Positions 41,179 to 49,276 of a stretch of 64,000 bases of DNA are shown here, piece after piece. Under the pieces are notes generated by a model. That model was not told where the DNA came from and ran no database searches. It worked only from the letters and a program-made list of their open reading frames with translations. The stretch covers positions 2,304,001 through 2,368,000 of the forward strand of contig CP065003.1 of NCBI GenBank assembly GCA_016700175.1, given 5' to 3'. Numbering within the stretch: the stretch's first letter is position 1; each line of letters starts with the position of its first letter. The position numbers were made by a program, and so were the translations under genes. The DNA is from Acidobacteriota bacterium. Lineage in GTDB: Bacteria; Acidobacteriota; Blastocatellia; Pyrinomonadales; Pyrinomonadaceae.

Positions 41179-42954
41179 ATGAGCGTAGAAGTCGTAATGC
41201 CCCAGATGGGCGAATCCATCGCAGAAGGCACAATTTCAAAATGGCTTAAGCAGGTCGGGGACAAGGTCGAGAGGGACGAGCCTTTGCTCGAGATCTCGAC
41301 CGACAAGGTTGACGCGGAGGTTCCCGCGCCGGCGTCCGGGACTCTTCTGGAGATCAAGTACCAGGAAGGCGACACCGTCGAGGTCGATACCGTCGTTGCG
41401 GTGCTCGGAGAGGAAGGCGAACAGCCCGCTGCAGAACCCGCACCCGAACCGGCAGAGGAAGCTCCGGCTGTAGAAGCATCTGCGGATGAACCGGCGCCTG
41501 GAGAGGAACCGGCCCCCGAACCGGCACAAGCCCCCAAACCGGAACCCGCTGCCGCGACCGGCGATGCGACCGAGGTCGTTATGCCGCAGATGGGCGAGTC
41601 GATCGCGGAAGGCACCATCTCCAAATGGCTGAAATCGGTCGGCGACACTGTGGAACGCGACGAACCGCTTCTCGAGATCTCGACCGACAAGGTCGACGCC
41701 GAGGTTCCTTCGCCGGTCGGCGGAACGCTTCTCGAGATCAGGTACAACGAAGGCGATACGGTAGAAGTTGATACAGTACTGGCGCTGATCGGCGCAGAAG
41801 GCGCGGCTCCGGCGGCATCTGCTCCGGCGCCTGCGGCCGCTCCCGCAGAAGAACCCAAACCTGAGCCCGCGGAAACTAAAGAAGAGCCGAAGCCCAAAGC
41901 TGTGGCCGCTTCAGCCGGAACTTCGAACGGCCACGACAAGCCGACTTCGGAAATGACCGTCGAAGAGCTTCGAAGGACTAAGAGCAGTCCGCTTGTCCGC
42001 AACATCGCAAAGGAACATAACGTCGACATTTCTCGGATCGAAGGCACCGGAATGAGCGGACGCGTGACCAAGAAGGACATTCTCGCGTTCATCGAGTCAG
42101 GCGCCGCCGCGAAACCTGAAGACCTTTTGGCGAAACCCGCGGAACAGAGAGCTCCTTCAGCCGAACCCGCTGCAAAACCCGCCGCCGAACCGACTCCGGC
42201 GAAACCCGCCGTAGCGGAAGCGCCTGCCGCGCCAAGGCCGGTCGCAGCGTCCGAGGACAGGATCGAGGCGATGTCCGTGATGCGCAAGAAGATCGCGGAG
42301 CATATGACGTTCTCGAAGCAGACCTCGGCTCACGTCACCTCGGTCTACGAGTTCGATATGACCAACGTCGTTAAGTTCAGGGACCGCCACAAACGCGAGT
42401 TCCAGGAGCGATACGGCACGAAGCTGACTTTTATGCCTTTTATCTTCGAGGCGACAACGGCGGCTCTCAGAAAATTCCCCGTGGTCAACTCGCAGATCGC
42501 GGGCGACCAGATCGTGTACAAGGGCGACATCAACCTCGGCATGGCGGTCGCGCTCGACTGGGGGTTGATAGTGCCCGTGATCCGCCAGGCGGACCGGCTA
42601 TCGCTTGCCGGGCTCGCGAAGGCCGCGAACGACCTCGCGGACCGCGCCCGCTCGAAGAAGCTCAGTCCTGACGAGGTTCAAGGCGGCACGTTCACTATCA
42701 CGAATCCCGGTGTTTTCGGAGGCCTGTTCGGCACTCCGATCATCAACCAGCCGCAAGTAGCGATACTCTGCGTAGGCACTATCGAAAAACGGCCGAAGGT
42801 TATCACGACCCCGGAAGGCGACGATTACATAGGTATCAGGAGCATGGCCTATTTCGCGCTGACATACGATCACAGGATCGTCGACGGAGCCGACGCGGAG
42901 CAGTTCCTCTCATTTATGAAGGATTATCTCGAGAACACGGAATTCAGGATGTGA
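41179..42954 (+). CDS. Dihydrolipoamide acyltransferase (E2) with two lipoyl domains
   Basis: The 591-residue product is the core of a 2-oxoacid dehydrogenase complex. Two lipoyl domains (about residues 1-80 and 132-212) both carry the lipoylation motif E-I-S-T-D-K-V-D-A-E-V and are near copies of each other. They are joined by Ala/Pro/Glu-rich flexible linkers (about 82-130 and 215-250). The peripheral subunit-binding domain, S-S-P-L-V-R-N-I-A-K-E, starts near 271. The catalytic domain from about 360 ends with D-H-R-I-V-D-G-A-D near 570, containing the active-site His and Asp. The domain order is that of E2 from either pyruvate or 2-oxoglutarate complexes, so the choice is open. E1 and E3 genes are at 32190/35976 and 13588. 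Confidence 0.93.
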   Translation: MSVEVVMPQMGESIAEGTISKWLKQVGDKVERDEPLLEISTDKVDAEVPAPASGTLLEIKYQEGDTVEVDTVVAVLGEEGEQPAAEPAPEPAEEAPAVEASADEPAPGEEPAPEPAQAPKPEPAAATGDATEVVMPQMGESIAEGTISKWLKSVGDTVERDEPLLEISTDKVDAEVPSPVGGTLLEIRYNEGDTVEVDTVLALIGAEGAAPAASAPAPAAAPAEEPKPEPAETKEEPKPKAVAASAGTSNGHDKPTSEMTVEELRRTKSSPLVRNIAKEHNVDISRIEGTGMSGRVTKKDILAFIESGAAAKPEDLLAKPAEQRAPSAEPAAKPAAEPTPAKPAVAEAPAAPRPVAASEDRIEAMSVMRKKIAEHMTFSKQTSAHVTSVYEFDMTNVVKFRDRHKREFQERYGTKLTFMPFIFEATTAALRKFPVVNSQIAGDQIVYKGDINLGMAVALDWGLIVPVIRQADRLSLAGLAKAANDLADRARSKKLSPDEVQGGTFTITNPGVFGGLFGTPIINQPQVAILCVGTIEKRPKVITTPEGDDYIGIRSMAYFALTYDHRIVDGADAEQFLSFMKDYLENTEFRM

Positions 42955-42957
42955 CTG

Positions 42958-42984
42958 TGCCGAGGGGCTTTATGCCCCCCGGCA
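42958..42984 (+). terminator. Hairpin after the E2 gene
   Basis: TGCCG-A-GGGGC (42958-42968) pairs with GCCCC...CGGCA (to 42984) around TTTAT, beginning 3 bases after the E2 stop. There is no T-tract, so it may be a transcript-stabilising hairpin rather than a classical terminator. Confidence 0.45.
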
Positions 42985-43231
42985 GCGGGAATTCTGCGAC
43001 AGTTCATCGTTTCCTTTATTAAAAGCGCCCGAAAAGCACTTGTAGCTCCTCGCCAAAGGGCGTATCCTATTTGGAACGCAGTCCAAGCACCTTGCCCGGT
43101 CAAACGAGGCAGGCTCCCCCGGCTGGAATTAATCGTTGACAACGCGATCTGGAAGTTGTGACTCTTAGGGGTGCTCTCTCGAAGCGTAATTCTCAAAATA
43201 CAATCAGCAGGCTTGGTCAAGGAGTTTAATT

Positions 43232-44227
43232 ATGTTCACTAAACTTAAAGCTATTCGTTTTTCTGCGTCGCTTCTGGCGCTGTCCATGGTATTCGGGATC
43301 GGAACCGTCCTTGCGCAGGACAAACCGGTCCGCTCATTAGTTAACGGTCAGAAATACGAGATCAAAGGCGTCGTAGTCGCCACCTCCGATGAGGGGTTCC
43401 TCGTTCGCGATGAGACCGGCAACGACACAAGGGTCGTGATCTCGCCGAATGCGAGCATCAAGAGCAACAGCTTCTGGGGCAGCGGCGACCGCTTTCCCGC
43501 TTCCAGCATCATCCGGGGACTCACCCTTGAAGTCGAAGGACGCGGGGATGCCTCCGGGGCTTTGGGCGCGACCAAGATCAGGTTCGACAAGAGTGATCTT
43601 GAAACGGCCCAGTCGATCGACACTCGCGTGGCGCCTGCAGAAGAGCGTATTACCGCTGCTGAACAGAATGCCGAAAGGATGTCGGGTCAGATCGACGAAC
43701 TGATGGCTATCTCGAACGCTGCCAAGGGCGGTGCGAAGGCCGCTCAGGATACCGCTGACGCAGCCGTCGCAGGTGTGAACGCCACGAACCGCAGGATCTC
43801 GGCGATCGACGACTACGTCGTTCAGTCCACTTCGACCGTCAACTTCAAGGTCAACAGCTACAAGCTCGATGATGAAGCCAAGGCCGAACTCGACAACGTC
43901 GCAGCATCCGCTCTGACGCTTCGCGGCTATGTGCTTGAGATCCAGGGATTTGCTTCTGCTGATGGTTCTGCGCAGAAGAACAAGGTCCTCAGCGACAGGC
44001 GTGCACAGGCCGTAATCGACTATTTGGTGATGACGCACAACATTCCGCTCCGCAGGATCGGTCGCGGGTACGGTTACGGTGAGACCAATCCGGTCGCCGA
44101 CAACACGACCCTAGAAGGCCGCCAGCAGAACAGGCGTGTTGAGGTCAAGCTGCTCGTCAGCCGCGGCATCAATCAGAACGTCGAGGTTCGTTCGACAGCG
44201 GACGCCGACAACGACGGCACCAAGTAA
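43232..44227 (+). CDS. OmpA-family outer-membrane/peptidoglycan-binding protein
   Basis: The 331-residue product has a signal peptide (L-L-A-L-S-M-V-F-G-I-G-T-V-L-A-Q). Residues about 35-120 form a small beta-rich domain (Y-E-I-K-G-V-V-V-A-T-S-D-E-G-F-L-V-R-D) that resembles OB-type folds. A helical, probably coiled-coil linker follows (residues 128-185, with A-E-E-R-I-T-A-A-E-Q-N-A-E-R). The C-terminal OmpA domain shows V-N-F-K-V-N-S-Y-K-L-D-D-E-A near 205, I-Q-G-F-A-S-A-D-G near 240 and the diaminopimelate-binding S-D-R-R-A-Q-A-V-I-D-Y-L near 256. There is no porin barrel, so it is probably periplasmic and peptidoglycan-bound, not an outer-membrane channel. A TTGACA at 43136 may be its -35 box. 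Confidence 0.88.
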   Translation: MFTKLKAIRFSASLLALSMVFGIGTVLAQDKPVRSLVNGQKYEIKGVVVATSDEGFLVRDETGNDTRVVISPNASIKSNSFWGSGDRFPASSIIRGLTLEVEGRGDASGALGATKIRFDKSDLETAQSIDTRVAPAEERITAAEQNAERMSGQIDELMAISNAAKGGAKAAQDTADAAVAGVNATNRRISAIDDYVVQSTSTVNFKVNSYKLDDEAKAELDNVAASALTLRGYVLEIQGFASADGSAQKNKVLSDRRAQAVIDYLVMTHNIPLRRIGRGYGYGETNPVADNTTLEGRQQNRRVEVKLLVSRGINQNVEVRSTADADNDGTK

Positions 44228-44309
44228 CAATAACGGAAGCAACGGCGGGCGGCCTGACAATAATACGGCTGTCCGCCTCACTTTCCATCCTCCTTTCAGC
44301 CAGGCGGAA

Positions 44310-44331
44310 CGGGCGGCGAACACGCCGCCCG
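44310..44331 (+). terminator. GC-rich hairpin between the OmpA and VWA genes
   Basis: CGGGCGGCG pairs with CGCCGCCCG around AACA (44310-44331), 82 bases after the OmpA stop. No T-run follows. It may end or attenuate OmpA-gene transcription ahead of the VWA gene. Confidence 0.45.
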
Positions 44332-44433
44332 GCCACTTGCAACAGAAACCTCTCCCGCCCCCGTCCCGTAGTTACACCCGAAGCAGTTCATTCATCTCGC
44401 AAATATCCAACGACGGAACAGAGGTACAAGGCA

Positions 44434-45546
44434 GTGATCCGAATAATACCGGCTCTAATAACAGTTCTCGCCGCGGCGAGCTTTGCATTTTCGCAGGATC
44501 CCGTCGGCACCCCGCCTCCGCTGGTGGTTAACGACGACAAGGTTCTCGAGATCGAATCGAGGCTGGTCGTGGTACCGGTTTCGGTCGTCGATTCGAACGG
44601 GGATCCCGTCCAGGGGCTGAAAGCCGAGGATTTTTCGATCAGCGAGCGCAATCGCTCTCAACAGATCACCGAGGTTTCCGCCGCAGAGAAGGTCCCGCTC
44701 GAGATCGCGATCCTTTTCGATGTTTCGGCCAGTACCGACGCAATGTTCAGGTTCGAGCAGGAGACCGCGGCGAAATTCCTAAGGGATGTCCTGAGGCCCA
44801 TCGACCGCGCGACCATATTCACGATCGGCGAGAGGCCCGTGCTGGTTCAGGAGCGAAACGACGCTCAGGTGTCCTTCCGGACGATCAGCGAGCTTTATCC
44901 GACAAAACAGAACACGGCGTTCTTTGACACGGTTTCAGCGGCGGCGCTCTATCTTCGTCTTAACGCACCAGCGAAGAGCCGAAAGGTGATACTCGTGATC
45001 TCGGACGGGGAGGACAATTCGAGCGAAGGTGTGAGAATGGGCAGCAGGAGGATCATGGCGGAACTCGACCGCCAGTTGAACTCCCTGACGACCGAGAAGA
45101 TCTCGTCTATCAGGACCGAGGGCAGGAACAAGGTCCGGATCGCGGAACAGGCGAAGACCGTCCAGCGGCTGCAGGACGCCGACACGGTGTTCTACTCGAT
45201 CAATCCGGCCGGAAGCTCGTACAGGCTCAACAAGATAAGCGTCCAGGGCCAGGACAACATGGATCGGTTCGCGAATGACACGGGCGGAGTCGCATTCCTG
45301 CCGAAGTTCCTTCCAATCGACCTGAAGAGCGAGTATCAGTCAAAGGCAAACCTGGAAACGAACAAGAAGACTCTCGAGGTGATCTTCACCCAGCTGGCCA
45401 ATGAGCTCCAGGCCCAGTACCTCGTGCAGTACTATTCGGACGGCGAGTACGATCCGAACGAGTACATCGAACTCGACGTCAATGTCCGGACTCCCGGTGA
45501 AAGCAGGATCCGCGCACGCCGCGGGTACTTCGTGAAGGGGCAGTAG
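44434..45546 (+). CDS. Secreted VWA domain protein (acidobacterial VWFA-related type)
   Basis: The GTG at 44434, after GAGGTACAAGG, gives a 370-residue product with a signal peptide (I-P-A-L-I-T-V-L-A-A-A-S-F-A-F-S-Q). The segment V-V-P-V-S-V-V-D-S-N-G-D-P-V-Q-G-L-K-A-E-D-F is the hallmark N-terminal beta module of the acidobacterial VWFA-related family (TIGR03436), near residues 48-70. The VWA domain follows with its MIDAS motif D-V-S-A-S near 98, and an I-S-D-G-E-D-N-S metal-loop motif near 190. The function is unknown; secreted or cell-surface adhesion is usual for VWA proteins. The family is almost confined to Acidobacteriota, which is the clearest taxonomic sign in this window. A strong terminator follows at 45653. 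Confidence 0.9.
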   Translation: MIRIIPALITVLAAASFAFSQDPVGTPPPLVVNDDKVLEIESRLVVVPVSVVDSNGDPVQGLKAEDFSISERNRSQQITEVSAAEKVPLEIAILFDVSASTDAMFRFEQETAAKFLRDVLRPIDRATIFTIGERPVLVQERNDAQVSFRTISELYPTKQNTAFFDTVSAAALYLRLNAPAKSRKVILVISDGEDNSSEGVRMGSRRIMAELDRQLNSLTTEKISSIRTEGRNKVRIAEQAKTVQRLQDADTVFYSINPAGSSYRLNKISVQGQDNMDRFANDTGGVAFLPKFLPIDLKSEYQSKANLETNKKTLEVIFTQLANELQAQYLVQYYSDGEYDPNEYIELDVNVRTPGESRIRARRGYFVKGQ

Positions 45547-45652
45547 GAGAGGGTGATAGTTAGTGAGTGATGAGTGACGAGTATTGAGACCCCGTTTAGA
45601 GCAGCGCTTCGCGCTGCATTGCAACGCGGAGCGTTGCACAAACCGTAGAATG

Positions 45653-45682
45653 GAAAAGGCCGCGATATCGCGGCCTTTTTTT
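45653..45682. terminator. Bidirectional terminator between the VWA gene and the minus-strand cysteine-motif gene
   Basis: AAAAGGCCGCGAT/ATCGCGGCCTTTT is a perfect 26-base palindrome at 45653-45678 followed by four more Ts. It is flanked by inverted copies of the dispersed GTTTAGAGCAGCGC repeat (around 45593 and, reversed, around 45684), and can serve both converging genes. Confidence 0.85.
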
Positions 45683-45717
45683 TGCAGCGCTAAGCGCTCT
45701 AAACGGTAGCGGGTCCG

Positions 45718-46227
45718 CTACCGACCATTCTCGATCACCCTGACCCTGCCTACCACCTCGTGATCATCCGGAGCGACCGCGCCCATTATGTAGTCGTCAT
45801 CGATCGCCACGTTCCCCATCAGAGGCTCGTCGTATGGGCGCTCGTAAGGAATCTCGCCCATCACCGGGCCAGTATCTTCTTCACCGCCAAGTGATGCTAG
45901 CCCTATTCCCGCAAACAACGCCATCACGAGGCTGGCCGTCGCCGTCCAGAACTTCCTGACCTTTTTGCGTGCTGCCGCGAGACCGACCGGACAGTCCTTC
46001 GTGATGACCGTGCCGTCCGCGCGCCTATAGAATCGGGCACAGAGTCTGCCCTCGGTATTCATGATCAGCTTTTCGGCCTCCACGCGGGTCATCGCGGACA
46101 GATTGTAGACATTGAGGTCGCATTTGCCGCACATACGCTTTCGGTCTGTGCCGTACATCTCGTCCCAGCTTTCGGAACAGGGTTTCGCGACTTTAAGGTT
46201 GGTAAGCGGGCTCGCAAATCGTGCCAT
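45718..46227 (-). CDS. Predicted membrane-anchored protein with conserved C-G-K-C motif (unknown function)
   Basis: The ATG with complement at 46225-46227 follows GGAGGA and gives 169 residues. The first ~75 residues form a small domain with P-C-S-E-S-W near residue 15, M-C-G-K-C-D-L-N-V-Y-N-L-S near 31, G-R-L-C-A-R-F-Y near 59 and D-C-P-V-G near 75. The cysteines are spaced as for metal or disulfide binding. A single transmembrane segment follows (T-A-T-A-S-L-V-M-A-L-F-A-G-I-G-L-A near 93-109), then a ~60-residue acidic, Pro/Tyr-containing tail. I recall similar proteins in Acidobacteriota and Bacteroidota without an assigned function. The Cys domain should face the cytoplasm if the membrane segment is N-in; this is not determined. 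Confidence 0.75.
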   Translation of the reverse strand: MARFASPLTNLKVAKPCSESWDEMYGTDRKRMCGKCDLNVYNLSAMTRVEAEKLIMNTEGRLCARFYRRADGTVITKDCPVGLAAARKKVRKFWTATASLVMALFAGIGLASLGGEEDTGPVMGEIPYERPYDEPLMGNVAIDDDYIMGAVAPDDHEVVGRVRVIENGR

Positions 46228-46602
46228 CGTTCGTATCCTCCGTGTTTTGCTCGACAAGCCTTCGGCTTGAAATGTTCCGTCCGAACGGCTTCGCGGAGGA
46301 TGCTTGCAGATTCGCGGAAAAGCGCGGTGCGGTGTGCTGGCAAGTTAAGTCGGTACTTTCGAGCTCGCAAAGGAGGATTCGGCTTTGGAAATCTTCTGAC
46401 TTCTGACATTCCGCCGCTAAAGCGGCGAAGGAGAATTGTGGGCCGCTTTTCCCGTGGGTGGCGCCTTCGGCTCCACCCACGACTAAACGCAGGGCGTCGC
46501 TTCGCGACTCGGCGATCGGTTGCGTTCCTTTCCCCCACACTGCGCCTGCGGCTTGTATGGGGCTGGACTATGCACGCCCGCTTCGCGAGCTCATGAGACT
46601 GT
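46228..46602. repeat. Gap with several GC-rich hairpin repeats
   Basis: No gene is supported here. The stretch includes GTGGGTGG...CCACCCAC (46454-46461 and 46473-46480) as a clear hairpin, and CGCTAAAGCGGCG, GGGCGTCGCTTCGCGACTC and CCCCACACTGCGCCTGCGG segments of the kind found in dispersed bacterial palindromes. The promoter for the 45718-46227 gene must lie near 46228. Confidence 0.55.
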
Positions 46603-46679
46603 GACGTCTGACTCCTGACTTCCGACTTCTGACTTCTGACTTCTGACTTCTGACTTCCGACTCCTGACTCCCGACTTCT
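46603..46679. repeat. Heptameric GACTTCT tandem repeat (11 units)
   Basis: From 46603 to 46679 the sequence is eleven 7-base units of the form GACTTCT with variants GACGTCT, GACTCCT, GACTTCC and GACTCCC. The last unit ends in the first base of the nadE stop on the other strand. It is non-coding on both strands, and a slippage-prone tract. Confidence 0.9.
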
Positions 46680-48340
46680 TACGAAGGCTTCCTTCGGAAC
46701 TTGTGCGTCACCGGCCTTCGCCGGCCCACTCCGATGGCATTCTTGGAAATGATAAGTGTCGGAGGCAGCTGTCTTCGTTTGAATTCGTTGGCGGGCGATT
46801 CGACCTTGTTCAGGAGAAAGTAAACAAGTTCGGGGTCGTGGCCGCGCTCGATGATCGCCGAAGGCGGGAGCTTGTTTTCGAAATAGAGCTTCAGGACCGG
46901 GTCCATGACTTCGTAGGGCGGAAGCGAATCGGTGTCGAGCTGATTCGGAGCGAGCTCAGCGGAAGGCGGCTTGACGATGATCGCTGCAGGGATCACTTCC
47001 CTTCCGGCCGATTCGTTGATCTGCCTGGCGATCGCGTACGCCTCCGTCTTCAACACGTCTCCGATCACCGCGAGCCCGCCGTTCGTATCGCCGTAAAGCG
47101 TGCAGTATCCGACTGCGAGCTCCGACTTGTTCCCCGTCGCCAGCACGAGGCGGCCTTCAGCGTTCGAGATCGCCATCAGGATCAGTCCCCGCAGCCGCGA
47201 CTGCATATTCTCCGCCGCAAGGTTCTCGCCGCCTTTCTCCGGCTTGTCGAACTCGAGCTGACCGATCAGAGTGTTGAATGCGCCCGAGATCGGCTCGATC
47301 CTCGATTCGCAGCCGAGCTCGGCAACCAGTTTTTCTGAATCGGTAATGCTGCCTTCGGAAGAGAACTCGGAAGGCATCAGCACGCACAGGACGTTCTCCG
47401 GCCCGAGCGCCTCGCAAGCGAGAGTCGCTACCAGCGCCGAATCGATACCGCCGGAGAGTCCCAGGACCGCTTTCTTGAATCCGTTCTTGTGGGCGTAATC
47501 GCGGATCCCCAGCACGAGCGCCCGTCGGATCGCCTCGATCTCATCGCCCGTGATCCCCCGCGAGTCCGGTTTGCGAACATCGAGCTCGACGGTCTCGACG
47601 AACTCCTCGAAGGATGCCGCCTGAAGAATGATGTCGCCTTCCTCATCGGCGACGAGGCTCGACCCGTCGAAGATGATCCCGTCATTCCCGCCGACGAGGT
47701 TCACGAAGACGATCGGGATCTGCTCGCTCTTCGCCCTGTGAGCGACCATGTCGCAGCGAAGTTTGATCTTTCCCTTGTTGTACGGCGACGCGTTGGTCGA
47801 CACGATCAGATCGGCGCCCATCTCGATCAGTTCGTCCGTCGGATCGTCGTCGTAAAGCCGTCCGCGCCAGAACGTCTTGTCGTTCCAGAAATCCTCACAG
47901 ACCGCGACGCCGATCTTCCGGCCCTCGATCTCGAACAGGCGCCGCGTATCCGAAGGCTCGAAATACCTGGGATCGTCAAACACGTCGTATTCCGGAAGAA
48001 GCGTCTTGTCAGCGAATCCAAGAAGCTCGCCGTCGTGGATTACCGCCGCTGAATTGAAAAGCCTTCTGCCGTCCTCGTCCGGGTTCGGACGGATCGTGCC
48101 GATGATCGCGGTGATGCCTTTCGTGTGCGGAACTATGGACTCGATCGGTTCCGTCGATGCGGAAATGATGTCTTCGTCCTGGAACCAGTCCTGGGAGGTG
48201 TAACCGTGCGTGGCGAGTTCGGGAAGGACGACCAGGTCCGAGCCGTCTTCGCGCGCTTTATCAATGGCGCGCAAAATTTTAGCGACATTTCCCTCAATGT
48301 CGCCGTTCGTCGTGTTGATCTGTCCGATCGTGACCTTCAT
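46679..48340 (-). CDS. nadE: Glutamine-dependent NAD+ synthetase
   Basis: The 553-residue two-domain enzyme makes NAD+ from nicotinate adenine dinucleotide. The N-terminal carbon-nitrogen hydrolase half (1-270) has the catalytic Glu in L-P-E-L-A-T-H-G-Y near 42, Lys in D-K-T-L-L-P-E-Y near 112 and Cys in V-C-E-D-F-W near 148; it frees ammonia from glutamine. The C-terminal synthetase half has the P-loop L-S-G-G-I-D-S near 295, and T-G-N-K-S-E-L-A-V-G-Y-C-T-L-Y-G-D-T-N-G-G near 402. The length matches bacterial glutamine-dependent enzymes. The ATG has complement at 48338-48340. Its neighbour upstream, the receiver/HATPase gene, ends 18 bases before it on the same strand, so both may be transcribed together. 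Confidence 0.96.
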   Translation of the reverse strand: MKVTIGQINTTNGDIEGNVAKILRAIDKAREDGSDLVVLPELATHGYTSQDWFQDEDIISASTEPIESIVPHTKGITAIIGTIRPNPDEDGRRLFNSAAVIHDGELLGFADKTLLPEYDVFDDPRYFEPSDTRRLFEIEGRKIGVAVCEDFWNDKTFWRGRLYDDDPTDELIEMGADLIVSTNASPYNKGKIKLRCDMVAHRAKSEQIPIVFVNLVGGNDGIIFDGSSLVADEEGDIILQAASFEEFVETVELDVRKPDSRGITGDEIEAIRRALVLGIRDYAHKNGFKKAVLGLSGGIDSALVATLACEALGPENVLCVLMPSEFSSEGSITDSEKLVAELGCESRIEPISGAFNTLIGQLEFDKPEKGGENLAAENMQSRLRGLILMAISNAEGRLVLATGNKSELAVGYCTLYGDTNGGLAVIGDVLKTEAYAIARQINESAGREVIPAAIIVKPPSAELAPNQLDTDSLPPYEVMDPVLKLYFENKLPPSAIIERGHDPELVYFLLNKVESPANEFKRRQLPPTLIISKNAIGVGRRRPVTHKFRRKPS

Positions 48341-48358
48341 CGGGGCCGTCCGGAAGCC

Positions 48359-49156
48359 TTAGTCGCCCTTCTCGGTCTTCTTGACCATCGTCAGCCTGTT
48401 TCCGCGCTCATTGTATTTGACCTCGTCCATGATGTTGTAAATGAACATCACGCCGCGGCCCGAGGTCTTGAAGAGGTTCTCCGGGTCCCTCGGATCGGGT
48501 ATCTCGGCGACGTTGAAACCCTCGCCTTCGTCCTCGATCGTAAAACTCGCCTTTTTAGGCGAGATCTCGACGGAGATCCTGACCAGTTTGGAGGTGTCGA
48601 ACTTGTTTCCGTGCTTTACGGCATTTACGAACGCTTCGTCGAGCGCAACGAACAGATTCGAGCGTTCGGGCTTGATGATCCCGAGCTTCTCCACGCGCTT
48701 CATCAGGTATTCGAGGATGTCGTCCATAAGCGCGATCACGCTGGGAACCTCGAAATCGATCTTCTCGCGGCGGTTCTTCATTTCCGGCCCGCGGTCGATG
48801 TGCTTCGATTTGTAATTCAGAGTTGTCTTGACGAGGCCGATCAGTTCTTCTTCCTTGAAATCATCGCGGCGGAAGTGCTTGAGGCAGATCTTGAACGCTT
48901 TGACGTTGCTACGCGACTTCTTAAGGGGCTTTGGAAGGCATTCAGGGTCACCTTCGCCGTTGTTTCCGGGCTCGGCGACATGATGCCTACCGTCGAGATC
49001 GGTGATGACCATATCGAAATCGCGCCCTTCAGCCAGCTTCACTGCTTCTGTGCGGGTTTGCGTGACCACGACCTCGTGCCCCAGTTGGGTGAACTCGTCC
49101 CTGAGGGCGGAAGCGAGATCGTCGTAGTCATCGATAATGAGAATCTTTCTGGCCAT
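48359..49156 (-). CDS. Receiver domain fused to HATPase (RsbW-like) signalling protein
   Basis: The ATG with complement at 49154-49156 gives 265 residues. Residues 4-115 resemble a CheY-like receiver: I-L-I-I-D-D near 4 holds the acidic pair, and T-D-L-D near 50 has the candidate phospho-Asp. The region just after it (about 56-75) is unusual, Gly/Pro/Asn-rich rather than the usual strand, and the following F-K-I segment substitutes for the switch Thr/Lys region. Residues 130-265 are a GHKL/HATPase of the RsbW/SpoIIAB kind, with the N-box E-A-F-V-N-A-V-K-H-G-N, G-box I-E-D-E-G-E-G-F and G-R-G-V-M. There is no His kinase dimerisation helix, so it probably phosphorylates an anti-anti-sigma factor or controls a phosphatase. 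The partner is not encoded here. Confidence 0.85.
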   Translation of the reverse strand: MARKILIIDDYDDLASALRDEFTQLGHEVVVTQTRTEAVKLAEGRDFDMVITDLDGRHHVAEPGNNGEGDPECLPKPLKKSRSNVKAFKICLKHFRRDDFKEEELIGLVKTTLNYKSKHIDRGPEMKNRREKIDFEVPSVIALMDDILEYLMKRVEKLGIIKPERSNLFVALDEAFVNAVKHGNKFDTSKLVRISVEISPKKASFTIEDEGEGFNVAEIPDPRDPENLFKTSGRGVMFIYNIMDEVKYNERGNRLTMVKKTEKGD

Positions 49157-49276
49157 ATCCGGCAGACGCTTGAACTCGATCTTTGCGGGAGCTTGAGAAG
49201 GCTTTTGCAAAAACCCCTACGTTTCAATAAAGTCCTTGGTTGCACCTTACCTCTTACCAGATTTCCACCGAACAGG

